From contig NZ_CP031555.1 in the NCBI RefSeq assembly GCF_003403095.1, forward strand, positions 558,001 through 622,000: DNA of 64,000 bases, in the 5' to 3' direction. This stretch comes from Thalassospira indica (GTDB lineage: Bacteria; Pseudomonadota; Alphaproteobacteria; Rhodospirillales; Thalassospiraceae). Numbering within the stretch: the first letter of the stretch is position 1; each line of letters opens with the position of its first letter. The translations under genes were made by a program, and so were the position numbers. A model generated the notes under the pieces. That model was given only the letters and a program-made list of their open reading frames with translations, was not told the DNA's origin and ran no database searches. Shown here in pieces: positions 1-9,754 of this stretch.

Positions 1-1
1 T

Positions 2-3000
2 GTCAAGGCAGGCGCGCCAGACGAGGACCGCCGCGAGGTGCAGGACTTCCTTGGATGGCTGCACAATGACCACTTCACCTTCCTGGGTTACCGGGAATAC
101 AGCTTTAAAAATGCCGGCAAAAAGGGGCCGGTGGATGTCGAGGTCAAAAATCAGCTCGGCATTCTGTCGCGCGAAGGAACCCACGTCTTTGATGAGTTGC
201 GCCAGATTGGCAACCTTTCAGCCGAGGTACAGGATTTCGTCGCCAAGCCGAACCTGCTGATGGTGACCAAGGCCAACAAACAATCGACGGTTCACCGTCC
301 AGTGCATCTTGATACGATTGTCGTCAAACAGTTCGATGCCAAGGGCAAGGTTGTTGGTCAGCACCTTTTCGTCGGCCTGTTTACCTCGGTCGCCTATAAC
401 CTGTCCCCGCGTCTGATCCCGCTTCTGCGCATGAAGCTTGCCGAAACCGTCAAGCGTGCTGGTTTCCCGCCAGCAAGTCACGATGGTAAGGCGCTGGTCA
501 ACATTCTGGAAACCTATCCACGTGATGAGCTGTTTCAGGTCGATCTGGACGATCTGTATCATACGTGCATGGGCATCCTGCATCTGCAGGAACGTCAACG
601 CATTGCGCTATTCGTGCGCCGCGATGCGTTTGAACGGTTTGTCTCCTGTCAGCTGTTCTGTCCGCGCGATCGCTTTACCACCAAGCTGCGCCTGAAGTTC
701 CAGACGGTGATTGAAAACGCCTTTGATGGCAAAGTCACGGCGCACTACACCCTGATCGGCGACAGCCCGCTTGCGCGTTTGCACCTGTTGGTCAAAACCA
801 ATCCCGGTGAATTGCCCGAATACAGTGTGGCCGATATCGAGCGCCAGTTGGTCGAGGTGGCGCGAGACTGGTCCGATACCCTGCGTCAGGTCCTTGTGCG
901 TGAACTGGGTGAGGAACGCGGCCTGGCGCTGCATCGTCGCTATGGCGAAAGCTTCTCGACGGAATATCGTGAACGCTTCACGGTCGAAAGTGCCGAACTT
1001 GATATCGAACGTATCGAAGAGGTCATTAATGCCAATGACCTGCGGGTAAATCTTTATCGCCCGATCGAAGCTGCCGAGAATGAACTACGCTTCAAGATCT
1101 ACAATCCCGGTGCGCCAGTACCGCTTTCGGATGTCCTGCCCATGCTGGAAAACATGGGGCTTAAGGTCATTACCGAAAATCCCTTCACGGTCAGTCCGCG
1201 TGATGTCGGGATTGATGTTCGCATTCATGATTTCGGGGTCGAGGTTGACGGCGAGTTCAGCCTCCATGATGTGCGCAACAAGTTCCAGGAACTGTTTGTC
1301 CGCATCTGGCATGGCGAGGTTGAAAACGATGCATTTAACCGCCTTGTGCTGCTGGGCAATCTGAATTGGCGCGAAGTGGTGATCCTGCGCGCCTATGCGC
1401 GTTATACCCGCCAGACCGGATCGGCTTTCTCGCAGGCTTATATGGCCAAGACGCTCGCCAACAATCCGGCGCTGGCATCCGCTCTGGTGTCACTGTTTAT
1501 TGCGCGCTTTGACCCGGATCGCGACCAGGCCAAGGGTGACGAGGTTGCAGCGATTGAGGCTGACATCATCAGCCGCCTCGAAGACGTGATGAACCCGGAT
1601 GAAGACCGCATCTTGCGCGCCTTCCTTAATCTGGTGCAGTCGACCCTTCGCACCAACTTCTTCCAGCATGATGCGGATGGAAATCCGAAATCCTATCTGT
1701 CGGTCAAATTCAACTCAGCCGTGATCGAAGATTTGCCACTGCCGCGTCCGTGGCGTGAAATCTTTGTTTATTCCCCGCGGGTTGAAGCTGTCCATCTGCG
1801 CGGTGGTCCGGTGGCCCGTGGTGGCATTCGCTGGTCAGACCGTCAGGAAGATTTTCGTACCGAAATCCTCGGTCTGGTCAAAGCCCAGATGGTCAAGAAC
1901 GCGGTCATTGTCCCGGTCGGCTCCAAGGGTGGCTTTGTTGTCAAACGTCCGCCGGTCGATGGCACGCGTGAAGCGTTCCTTGAGGAAGGCATTGCCTGCT
2001 ACAAAACGCTGATGAGCGGGATGCTCGACATCACCGACAATATCGTTGCCGGTGAAATCGTGCCGCCAAAACGCGTTGTGCGTCTTGATGACGATGATCC
2101 TTATCTGGTTGTTGCGGCTGACAAGGGCACGGCGACCTTCTCGGACATCGCCAACGGGGTTGCCCGTGATTACGGCTTCTGGCTTGACGATGCTTTTGCG
2201 TCTGGTGGTTCGCAGGGCTATGACCACAAGAAAATGGGCATCACGGCACGTGGTGCGTGGGAATCGGTCAAGCGCCATTTCCGCGAAATGGGCAAGAATA
2301 TCCAGACCACGCCATTTACCGTGGCTGGTGTCGGCGATATGTCGGGTGACGTGTTTGGCAATGGCATGCTGCTGTCAGAGCAGATCAAGCTTGTTGCCGC
2401 CTTCAACCATATGCACATCTTTGTCGATCCTGACCCGGACCCAGCCAAAAGCTTTGCTGAGCGCAAACGCCTGTTTGACATGCCGCGTTCAAGCTGGACC
2501 GATTATGACAAAAAGGTCCTGTCCAAGGGTGGCGACATCTTTGATCGCAAGGCCAAGACCCTTGATCCGTCGCCAGAGGTCCGCAAGGTTCTGGGGCTGG
2601 ATAGTGGCAAGGTCACCCCGGCGGACATGATGAAAGCCATCCTGAAATCCGATGTCGAACTTTTGTGGTTTGGCGGGATCGGGACCTATATCAAATCCAG
2701 TCTTGAAACCAACGCCGATGCCGGTGACCGTGCCAACGATGCCATCCGCATCAATGGTCGCGAAGTCCACGCAAAGGTCATTGGCGAGGGGGCAAACCTT
2801 GGTGCGACCCAGCGGGGCCGTATCGAATACGCCCATGCCGGTGGTCGCCTGAATACTGATGCAATCGATAACGCGGCGGGTGTTAACTGCTCTGACCACG
2901 AGGTCAATATCAAGATCCTCGTGGGCGAGGTGGTTGCGGCTGGCGACATGACCGAAAAGCAACGCAACAAGCTGCTTGTCGACATGACCGACGAGGTCGG

Positions 3001-4216
3001 CGAACTGGTGCTGCGCGATAACTATCTGCAAAGCCAGGCCATCTCGAATGCCGATGCGGAAAAGGCCGATATTCTTGATGCACAGGTCCGTTTGATCCGC
3101 ATGCTCGAACGCGAAGGCCGTCTGAACCGCGAGATTGAATACCTTCCCGATGACGAGGAACTCACCCGTCGTGCCAACGCGCATGAAGGCCTGACCCGTC
3201 CGGAAGTCTCGGTTCTGATGCCTTATGCAAAGCTGTGGCTCTATGACGAAATCCTTGAATCCGATTTGCCGGATGATCCGGTTCTGGTCGAGGAACTGGT
3301 GCGCTACTTCCCGACACCGCTTCGCAAGAAATACGCAAACGCGATTTCTAACCATCGTCTGAGACGCGAAATCATCGCAACCGTAGCGACCAACAGCCTG
3401 GTCAACCGGGTTGGCGGCACGTTCGTCCATGACATGATGGAAGCCACCGGCATGTCGGCAGTTGATGTGTCGCGCGGTTATCTGATCACGCGGTCTGTCT
3501 TCGGGCTGCGTGAAATGTGGGAAGGCATCGAAGCGCTTGATAACGTCGTGCTGGCGAAACTTCAGACCAGCATGTTCCGCGAAATCAATCGCATGGTGAA
3601 CGATGTTACCCAGTGGTTCCTGCGCAATTGCGAGGAGCTTAATGTCGGCGCAAAGATCGAGATTTTCCGCCCGGCGGTTTCCAAGGTGATTGAAAGCTTT
3701 GATGAAATCGTCCCCGAGGATGCTGCTGCACGCAAGGCGCTGGAACAAAAGGCCAAATCGCTGGTCGCCCAAGGTGTCCCCGACGACCTCGCCTGGCGTG
3801 TGGCGTCTGCGACCCAGTTGGTGGCGATTTGTGACGTGGTTCGTATCGCCGAGGCAACTGGTCGCGATGTGATCGAAGTGTCGGCCACCTATTTCGCAGT
3901 CGGCGCACGTTTCCAGTTGGGCCTGATGCGCTCCGCCGCGGAGTCGATCGAAGCCGATACCCATTGGCAGAAACTGGCACGTGCGGCAGTGATCGACGAT
4001 CTGTTCGGGCATCAACGCGAACTGACCCGTTCGGTTCTGGCCGCGGGCAAAAAAGGCTCGTCCGGCGCCGACCTTGTCGATATCTGGGTGCAAGATCGTC
4101 AGCGTGGCTGTGCGCGCTGTGATGATCTGATCAACGAACTGCGTTCGGCCGGTCAAATCGATCTTGCCATGATCACGGTGGCCAACCGTCAGATCCGCGC
4201 CCTGATCGGGGCTTGA
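2..4216 (+). CDS. gdhB: NAD-specific glutamate dehydrogenase, large type (5' truncated by window edge)
   Basis: Catalyses oxidative deamination of glutamate to 2-oxoglutarate with NAD in the cytoplasm, mainly for glutamate catabolism. The reading frame is open from base 2, so the true start lies upstream. About 1,404 residues are present, against roughly 1,600 for the large (about 180 kDa) bacterial class. The catalytic dehydrogenase core is recognisable around GGxxRGGIRWSDR and the lysine-rich KAQMVKNAVIVPVGSKGGF stretch (about residues 600-650 here), followed by the nucleotide-binding half with VAGVGDMSGDVFGNG. The long N-terminal regulatory part is incomplete. A stem-loop terminator follows directly, so the gene ends a transcription unit. 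The symbol is the usual one for this class and was not verified. Confidence 0.95.
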   Translation, partial: VKAGAPDEDRREVQDFLGWLHNDHFTFLGYREYSFKNAGKKGPVDVEVKNQLGILSREGTHVFDELRQIGNLSAEVQDFVAKPNLLMVTKANKQSTVHRPVHLDTIVVKQFDAKGKVVGQHLFVGLFTSVAYNLSPRLIPLLRMKLAETVKRAGFPPASHDGKALVNILETYPRDELFQVDLDDLYHTCMGILHLQERQRIALFVRRDAFERFVSCQLFCPRDRFTTKLRLKFQTVIENAFDGKVTAHYTLIGDSPLARLHLLVKTNPGELPEYSVADIERQLVEVARDWSDTLRQVLVRELGEERGLALHRRYGESFSTEYRERFTVESAELDIERIEEVINANDLRVNLYRPIEAAENELRFKIYNPGAPVPLSDVLPMLENMGLKVITENPFTVSPRDVGIDVRIHDFGVEVDGEFSLHDVRNKFQELFVRIWHGEVENDAFNRLVLLGNLNWREVVILRAYARYTRQTGSAFSQAYMAKTLANNPALASALVSLFIARFDPDRDQAKGDEVAAIEADIISRLEDVMNPDEDRILRAFLNLVQSTLRTNFFQHDADGNPKSYLSVKFNSAVIEDLPLPRPWREIFVYSPRVEAVHLRGGPVARGGIRWSDRQEDFRTEILGLVKAQMVKNAVIVPVGSKGGFVVKRPPVDGTREAFLEEGIACYKTLMSGMLDITDNIVAGEIVPPKRVVRLDDDDPYLVVAADKGTATFSDIANGVARDYGFWLDDAFASGGSQGYDHKKMGITARGAWESVKRHFREMGKNIQTTPFTVAGVGDMSGDVFGNGMLLSEQIKLVAAFNHMHIFVDPDPDPAKSFAERKRLFDMPRSSWTDYDKKVLSKGGDIFDRKAKTLDPSPEVRKVLGLDSGKVTPADMMKAILKSDVELLWFGGIGTYIKSSLETNADAGDRANDAIRINGREVHAKVIGEGANLGATQRGRIEYAHAGGRLNTDAIDNAAGVNCSDHEVNIKILVGEVVAAGDMTEKQRNKLLVDMTDEVGELVLRDNYLQSQAISNADAEKADILDAQVRLIRMLEREGRLNREIEYLPDDEELTRRANAHEGLTRPEVSVLMPYAKLWLYDEILESDLPDDPVLVEELVRYFPTPLRKKYANAISNHRLRREIIATVATNSLVNRVGGTFVHDMMEATGMSAVDVSRGYLITRSVFGLREMWEGIEALDNVVLAKLQTSMFREINRMVNDVTQWFLRNCEELNVGAKIEIFRPAVSKVIESFDEIVPEDAAARKALEQKAKSLVAQGVPDDLAWRVASATQLVAICDVVRIAEATGRDVIEVSATYFAVGARFQLGLMRSAAESIEADTHWQKLARAAVIDDLFGHQRELTRSVLAAGKKGSSGADLVDIWVQDRQRGCARCDDLINELRSAGQIDLAMITVANRQIRALIGA

Positions 4217-4253
4217 CGTCTGGCAGGTCGGAAGACCTTGTTTTGAAAAACTG

Positions 4254-4290
4254 GAAGGGCGCCTGTAGCGGGCGCCCTTCTTTTATTTTC
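4254..4290 (+). terminator. Rho-independent terminator after glutamate dehydrogenase
   Basis: Perfect 10-bp stem GAAGGGCGCC / GGCGCCCTTC with a 7-nt loop, followed by TTTTATTTT. It lies 37 bases after the glutamate dehydrogenase stop codon. Confidence 0.9.
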
Positions 4291-4461
4291 AATCAATGGC
4301 CTGTGCTCATAGCGCGTCGTTGAGAAAACATACCGCCGATTGGCAAAAAAGGCGATGCAGCGTGATTTGCGCTAGATCACGGAAATTAATGGGAAATCCT
4401 GTCATTCTGCTGCCATTATTATATGATGGGATCAAAATATGGCCGGTGTATTCCTTGAAAA

Positions 4462-4475
4462 ATACCAACCGGTAT
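4462..4475. promoter_or_regulatory. Putative TetR operator upstream of the tetR-type gene
   Basis: ATACCAACCGGTAT has the form ATACC-N4-GGTAT. It shares both half sites with the perfect palindrome at 5217-5230 ahead of the efflux adaptor gene. It lies about 38 bp before the regulator's start codon, as expected for autorepression. The assignment is inferred from symmetry and from the repeat at both promoters. Confidence 0.7.
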
Positions 4476-4512
4476 GTATATCTGAGACATATAAACAAAA
4501 CAGGTTAAGGTT

Positions 4513-5151
4513 ATGAGGAACGCCACAGAAACCCGGATCAAGCTGCTTGAAACGGCGATGGAGCTATTGGCGACACGCAGTTACCACGACGTTGGAGTCA
4601 GTGATGTGTGCAAGCATGCCGGGGTGACAAAGGGTGCGTTCTATCATCACTTTGACAGCAAGGCAGAGCTGTTTGCCGCCGCCGCCCGCCATCACTGGGA
4701 AAAGGGCAAGGACGAACTTCGCGCCATCTTTTCCCCGGATGTCCCACCGTTGGAACAGCTTAACAGCTATATCGAGCTCATTTGCAACAAGCAGGAACGC
4801 TATGCCGTCCCTGGGGAAAATGAAGTTTGTGTCTGCCCGATCTTCACCGCCGGTGGTCAGGTCGGGCCGGAAGATGAGCCGATCCAGGCCTGCTCGCGCG
4901 AACTTGCCGAAGAACAGATCAAATATCTGGCGTCCATGGTGCGCGGCCTGAAAGGCGAGGGCATGCTGGGTGAAGATGGCGACGCCACAACTTTGGCGCG
5001 ATTGATTTTCCAGTATGTTCACGGTTTGCTAACCTATGGCCAGGTTTTCAATGATCTTGATACCGTTCGGTCTGACATCCGTAACGGCATCTGCCGAATC
5101 CTTAATTTGCAATGCAAATACAGGGATGTAGACGCGGAAACAGCCACCTAA
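4513..5151 (+). CDS. TetR/AcrR family transcriptional repressor of the adjacent efflux operon
   Basis: A 212-residue one-component regulator. The N-terminal helix-turn-helix is clear (about residues 10-50: RIKLLETAMELLA, then VSDVCKHAGVTKGAFYHHF), a TetR signature in which the YHHF helix contacts DNA. The C-terminal two thirds is the divergent ligand-binding domain and resembles the TetR_C-type helical core. It lies just ahead of an RND adaptor and pump on the same strand. Matching ATACC-N4-GGTAT palindromes precede both this gene and the adaptor gene, so it probably represses itself and the pump and is released by a pump substrate. The inducer cannot be read from the sequence. An AAGG ribosome-binding site precedes the ATG. 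Confidence 0.93.
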   Translation: MRNATETRIKLLETAMELLATRSYHDVGVSDVCKHAGVTKGAFYHHFDSKAELFAAAARHHWEKGKDELRAIFSPDVPPLEQLNSYIELICNKQERYAVPGENEVCVCPIFTAGGQVGPEDEPIQACSRELAEEQIKYLASMVRGLKGEGMLGEDGDATTLARLIFQYVHGLLTYGQVFNDLDTVRSDIRNGICRILNLQCKYRDVDAETAT

Positions 5152-5216
5152 ATCCCCTGTAAATTTCGCTGTCCAGAGAAAATAGTTCACTTTTTTCTCT
5201 AAATTCACTTGCCAAC

Positions 5217-5230
5217 ATACCGATCGGTAT
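5217..5230. promoter_or_regulatory. Putative TetR operator upstream of the RND efflux operon
   Basis: ATACCGATCGGTAT is a perfect 14-bp palindrome in the 57-bp stretch after the repressor stop and some 57 bp before the adaptor ATG at 5287. The upstream in-frame codon at 5209 would put this operator inside the coding region, which is an argument for the 5287 start. Confidence 0.75.
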
Positions 5231-5286
5231 CCATTTTTCTTCCAAACGTGCTGCCTGTGCGCGGCGTAACCTATTTGGAAGATGGA

Positions 5287-6462
5287 ATGATGCAGTCTCG
5301 ATCAAAACGCAAAATTTTGCTGCCAGCTGCCGCCTTGGCGCTGGTTGCTGCCGCCGGTGGATATGGCCTGCATATCACCGGTTCCGCCGCTGATGAGGTC
5401 GCGGTTCAAACCGAACAAGCAGCCCCACCGGCAACCCCGGTCACCGTATCGGGTGTCAAAACTCAATCTGTCCGCCTCTGGAGCAACTTTTCCGGCCGTC
5501 TGAGTGCGGTCGAGGAAGTTCAGCTGCGCCCGCAGGTCAGTGGTGCGATTGTCGAAATCCTTTTTGAAGACGGTGAATTGGTCAACGAGGGCGATATCCT
5601 TGCTGTCATTGACCCGCGCAGTTATCAGGCCGCGGTCGACGAAGCCCGTGCCGAACTGGCCGCTGCCCAGCAGAATCTGTCGCTTGCGAAAAAGGAAAAG
5701 GAACGGGCCGAAAAACTCGTTTCAAACGGCACAGTTTCCAAGCGCGTCTATGACGAACGTCTCAGCACCCATCAGGTTGCCCAAAGTGACGTCAGCCGCG
5801 CCAAGGCCAAGCTTGAACTGGCTGAAATCCAGCTTGATCATGCCTATGTCAAAGCACCGATCAATGGTCGTGTCAGCCGGGTTGAGCTGACCGTCGGTAA
5901 CCAGGTCAATGCCGGCCCCAATGCCCCGGTCCTGACCACGATTGTCTCTACTGGTAAAATCTATGCTGACTTCGACCTGGATGAGCAGACCTTCTTTGCA
6001 AGTCTTGGTGACAGCGGCAAAATCGACGCCGCCGCCCAAACCATTCCGGTCAATATGACGTTGTCGAATGGTCGTCATGTGTCCGGTCACGTGCACAGCT
6101 TTGACAACCGCATTGATCCGCGGACCGGCACCATACGGACCCGTGCGCTGTTTGATAACATTGATGGCAGTCTTCTGCCTGGCACCTTTGCCAGCCTCGA
6201 GGTCGGCACATTGGCCAAAAGCAATGTCATCATGGTCTCGCCAGAGGCTGTCAGCACCGATCAGGACCGCAAGTTTGTCTATGTCGTCGAACCCGACAAT
6301 ACGGTTGCCTACCGTCAGGTAACGCTGGGCTCGGAGATCAATGGCATGCGCATTGTGACGTCGGGTCTGAACGAAGGTGATCTGGTTATCGTCAACGGCA
6401 TCATGAAGGTCCGGCCGGGTATGCCTGTCGCGCCGGAAATTCTGCAGGCCTCCGCATCGTAA
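5287..6462 (+). CDS. RND efflux periplasmic adaptor (membrane fusion protein, MexE/AcrA type)
   Basis: Bridges the inner-membrane pump to an outer-membrane channel. The start at 5287 gives 391 residues, has GGAAG just upstream, and leaves the upstream operator non-coding. The N-terminus is a basic stretch followed by a hydrophobic signal/anchor (LLPAAALALVAAAGG). Then come the split biotinyl-lipoyl half (QLRPQVSGAIVEI...GDILAVIDP), an alpha-helical hairpin rich in Ala/Glu/Lys (about 100-165), the second lipoyl half (YVKAPINGRVSRV), the beta-barrel, and the membrane-proximal domain ending near VRPGMPV. It is followed 38 bases later by the pump gene. No outer-membrane factor gene is adjacent, so a TolC-type channel must come from elsewhere. 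Confidence 0.95.
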   Translation: MMQSRSKRKILLPAAALALVAAAGGYGLHITGSAADEVAVQTEQAAPPATPVTVSGVKTQSVRLWSNFSGRLSAVEEVQLRPQVSGAIVEILFEDGELVNEGDILAVIDPRSYQAAVDEARAELAAAQQNLSLAKKEKERAEKLVSNGTVSKRVYDERLSTHQVAQSDVSRAKAKLELAEIQLDHAYVKAPINGRVSRVELTVGNQVNAGPNAPVLTTIVSTGKIYADFDLDEQTFFASLGDSGKIDAAAQTIPVNMTLSNGRHVSGHVHSFDNRIDPRTGTIRTRALFDNIDGSLLPGTFASLEVGTLAKSNVIMVSPEAVSTDQDRKFVYVVEPDNTVAYRQVTLGSEINGMRIVTSGLNEGDLVIVNGIMKVRPGMPVAPEILQASAS

Positions 6463-6500
6463 TCGATGTGTGACTGCGCTTTAAAGCAAGGCTGAAAAAC

Positions 6501-9500
6501 ATGCAGAACCTTTCCCGCTTTTTTGTGGATCGCCCGATCTTTGCCGGCGTCCTGTCGGTCCTGATCTTGTTGGCGGGCCTGATTGCGATGTGGCGTTTGC
6601 CGATTTCCGAATATCCGGAAGTTGTGCCGCCAACCGTTGTCGTAGAAGCCAAATTCCCCGGTGCGAACCCGGCCGAGATTTCCGAAACCGTTGCCTCCCC
6701 GCTTGAAGAGCAGATCAACGGGGTCGAGGGGATGCTTTATATCAACTCGCTGGCCACCACCGACGGCAATCTGTCCCTTACCGTGACGTTTGAAATCGGC
6801 ACCGACCCGGATCTGGCCCAGCAAAAAGTCCAAAACCGCGTATCACAGGCTGAACCACGTCTGCCTGATGTTGTGCGTCAGCTTGGTGTGACCGTGTCAA
6901 AGCAGTCGCCTGATCTGACCATGGTTGTGCATTTGCGCTCGCCCAATGAACGCTACGACATGCTGTATTTGCGCAACTACGCGACACTGAACGTGCGTGA
7001 CCGTCTGGCGCGTATCACCGGTGTCGGGCAGGTCGGGCTGTTTGGCTCGGGCGATTATGCCATGCGTGTTTGGCTCAACCCGGACAAGGTTGCCGAACGC
7101 AACCTGACTGCGGGCGAGGTGGTTTCCGCCATCCAAAGCCAGAACGTTCAGGTCGCAGCCGGCATCATCGGTGGTGCACCTTATGACACTGGCGTGCAGT
7201 TCCAGTTGCCGATCAATATCAGTGGTCGTCTGGAGAGCCCCGAAGAGTTCGAAAACATCATCATCAAACGCGAAACTGACGGTACGATTACGCGTTTGGG
7301 CGATGTTGCCCGCATCGAAATGGAAGCCCAGCAATATGCGTTGCGCTCCCTCCTTGATAACAAGCCGGCGGTGGCAATCCCGATCTTCGCATCGCCGGGC
7401 TCGAACGCGCTTGATATTTCAAGCAACGTCCGCGCCACCATGGAAGAACTCAAACAGAGCTTTCCTGACGATCTGGATTACTCGATCGTTTATGACCCGA
7501 CCGTGTTCGTCCGTGGTTCCATCAAGTCGGTCATCATGACCCTGCTTGAAGCGATTGCCCTTGTTGTTGTTGTTGTGACCGTCTTCCTGCAGACGTGGCG
7601 TGCCTCGATCATTCCGTTGCTGGCCGTGCCGGTATCGATCATTGGTACCTTTGCGCTGATGCTGCTGTTGGGCTTTTCGATCAACGTGCTGTCGCTGTTC
7701 GGTTTGATCCTGGCCATCGGGATCGTGGTCGATGACGCGATTGTTGTTGTTGAAAACGTCGAACGTAACATCGAACGTGGTCTGTCGCCGCGCGATGCAA
7801 CGGTTGCCGCCATGCGCGAAGTCACCGGACCGATCATTGCGACATCTCTTGTGATCACCGGTGTGTTTGTGCCGATTGCCTTCATTTCCGGCCTGACCGG
7901 TCAATTCTATCAGCAATTTGCCCTGACGATTGCCATTGCGACGATCATTTCCACCATCAACTCGCTGACGCTGAGTCCGGCTTTGTCGGCTGTGCTTCTA
8001 CGCAGTCATGATGCGCCAAAAGACTGGCTGACACGCGGTATGGACTTTGTCTTTGGCTGGTTCTTCCGCGGCTTCAACCGCTTCTTTAACCGCAGTACCG
8101 AACTTTACGCCGGTGGCGTGAAACGGTTGCTCGGGGTAAAGACCATCATGATGGTGCTTTATGCCGGTCTTCTCGTTCTGACCTATCAGGGCTTCCAGAT
8201 TCTGCCGACCGGCTTCGTGCCGCTTCAGGACAAGCAGTATCTTGTCAGTTTTGCCCAACTTCCGCAGGGGTCGACGCTGGACCGGACCGAAGATGTCATT
8301 CGGGAAATGTCTGATATCGCGCTGAACGAACCCGGCGTTGAAAGTGCTGTGGCGTTCCCGGGACTTTCGATCAACGGCTTTGTGAACAGCTCAAGTGCGG
8401 GCATCGTGTTTGTCACGCTGACCGACTTTGCCGAACGCAAAAGTGACGATCTGTCGGGCCTTGCCATCGCTGGCAAGCTTCAACAGAAATTCGGTGCCAT
8501 TGACGAGGCCTTTGTGGCCATCTTCCCGGCACCACCGGTACAGGGCCTTGGTACCGTCGGTGGTTTCAAGCTGCAGGTGCAGGATCGCTCCGATCAGGGC
8601 TATCGCGCACTTGATGATGCAATGAAACAGGTCCTGGCCAAGGCATGGGCTGCTCCTGAACTGACCGGTGTGTTCTCAAGCTACAACATCAATGTGCCAC
8701 AGCTTCAGGCAACGCTTGACCGTACCAAGGTCCAGCAGCTTGGCATCCCGGTTGATGAAGTCTTCCGGACCATGCAGGTCTATCTCGGCTCGATGTATGT
8801 CAATGACTTCAACGCCTTTGGCCGCACCTATCAGGTGATCGCACAGGCTGACAAGCCATACCGTTCAAGCCCGGAAGACATCCTGCGACTGCAAACACGC
8901 AATGCAGACGGGGATATGGTGCCGCTTGGCTCCGTGCTTTCGGTCTCTGAAACATTCGGGCCCGATACGGCCATGCGCTATAACGCGTTCCGTTCTGCCG
9001 ATCTGAATGGCAATGCGGCACCGGGATATTCCAGTGGCGAAGCACAGGCGGCGATTACAAAGATCCTCGATGAAACATTGCCGCCGGGCATGTCCTATGA
9101 ATGGACGGAACTGAACTATCAGCAGATCCTCGCGGGCAATACAGCGATCTTTGTCTTCCCGATTTGTATCCTGCTCGTATTCCTGGTTCTGGCGGCTCAG
9201 TATGAAAGCCTGACCATGCCATTGGCGGTGATCCTGATCGTCCCGATGAGCATCCTGTCAGCTGTCTTTGGTGTCTATTTGTTCGGGGGTGATAACAACA
9301 TCTTCACCCAGATCAGCCTGTTTGTGCTGGCCGGACTGGCCTCAAAGAACGCCATCCTGATTGTCGAGTTCGCCCGCGAACTTGAACATCAGGGCCGCAG
9401 CACCGTTCAGGCCGCGATCGAGGCCAGCCGACTTCGTCTGCGCCCGATCCTGATGACTTCCTTGGCCTTCATCATGGGTGTCGTCCCGCTGGTTCTGTCC

Positions 9501-9680
9501 AGTGGTGCCGGTGCCGAGATGCGCCACGCGATTGGTATTGCCGTATTTTCCGGCATGCTGGGTGTGACGATATTTGGCCTGATCCTGACCCCGGTCTTTT
9601 ATGTTCTTGTACGCATGATTGGCCGGCGTAACGATGTTCGTTCACTTGATGAGGCTGATGCACATCAGCCTGCGGAGTGA
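6501..9680 (+). CDS. RND multidrug efflux pump permease, HAE-1 family (AcrB/MexF type)
   Basis: Proton-driven inner-membrane exporter, 1,059 residues, full length for the family. The first transmembrane helix follows FFVDRPIFAGVLSVLI. The proton-relay aspartate pair of TM4 is present in GIVVDDAIVVVENVER, and the matching TM10 lysine is present in LAGLASKNAILIVEF. Two large periplasmic loops follow TM1 and TM7, as in AcrB. It is co-transcribed with the adaptor upstream and presumably controlled by the TetR protein. Substrates cannot be predicted from sequence alone, although homologues export amphiphilic drugs, dyes and solvents. An inverted-repeat terminator follows. Confidence 0.96.
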   Translation: MQNLSRFFVDRPIFAGVLSVLILLAGLIAMWRLPISEYPEVVPPTVVVEAKFPGANPAEISETVASPLEEQINGVEGMLYINSLATTDGNLSLTVTFEIGTDPDLAQQKVQNRVSQAEPRLPDVVRQLGVTVSKQSPDLTMVVHLRSPNERYDMLYLRNYATLNVRDRLARITGVGQVGLFGSGDYAMRVWLNPDKVAERNLTAGEVVSAIQSQNVQVAAGIIGGAPYDTGVQFQLPINISGRLESPEEFENIIIKRETDGTITRLGDVARIEMEAQQYALRSLLDNKPAVAIPIFASPGSNALDISSNVRATMEELKQSFPDDLDYSIVYDPTVFVRGSIKSVIMTLLEAIALVVVVVTVFLQTWRASIIPLLAVPVSIIGTFALMLLLGFSINVLSLFGLILAIGIVVDDAIVVVENVERNIERGLSPRDATVAAMREVTGPIIATSLVITGVFVPIAFISGLTGQFYQQFALTIAIATIISTINSLTLSPALSAVLLRSHDAPKDWLTRGMDFVFGWFFRGFNRFFNRSTELYAGGVKRLLGVKTIMMVLYAGLLVLTYQGFQILPTGFVPLQDKQYLVSFAQLPQGSTLDRTEDVIREMSDIALNEPGVESAVAFPGLSINGFVNSSSAGIVFVTLTDFAERKSDDLSGLAIAGKLQQKFGAIDEAFVAIFPAPPVQGLGTVGGFKLQVQDRSDQGYRALDDAMKQVLAKAWAAPELTGVFSSYNINVPQLQATLDRTKVQQLGIPVDEVFRTMQVYLGSMYVNDFNAFGRTYQVIAQADKPYRSSPEDILRLQTRNADGDMVPLGSVLSVSETFGPDTAMRYNAFRSADLNGNAAPGYSSGEAQAAITKILDETLPPGMSYEWTELNYQQILAGNTAIFVFPICILLVFLVLAAQYESLTMPLAVILIVPMSILSAVFGVYLFGGDNNIFTQISLFVLAGLASKNAILIVEFARELEHQGRSTVQAAIEASRLRLRPILMTSLAFIMGVVPLVLSSGAGAEMRHAIGIAVFSGMLGVTIFGLILTPVFYVLVRMIGRRNDVRSLDEADAHQPAE

Positions 9681-9699
9681 CCGATATCGTTGCATAAGC

Positions 9700-9750
9700 A
9701 GCCGGACCGTCTTTTTCCCCCGACCCCGCCGGTCCGGCTGTTTTACTTTT
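9700..9750. terminator. Terminator between the RND operon and the amber-interrupted gene
   Basis: 10-bp perfect arms AGCCGGACCG (9700-9709) and CGGTCCGGCT (9730-9739) enclose a 20-nt loop and are followed by GTTTTACTTTT. It lies between two converging reading frames and may serve both. Confidence 0.7.
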
Positions 9751-9754
9751 CCTG

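Noticed and set aside
2489..4156. A 555-codon open frame on the minus strand inside the glutamate dehydrogenase gene
   Set aside because: It is an antisense shadow of a strongly supported gene; the composition is biased (His/Arg/Gln rich) and there is no ribosome-binding site.
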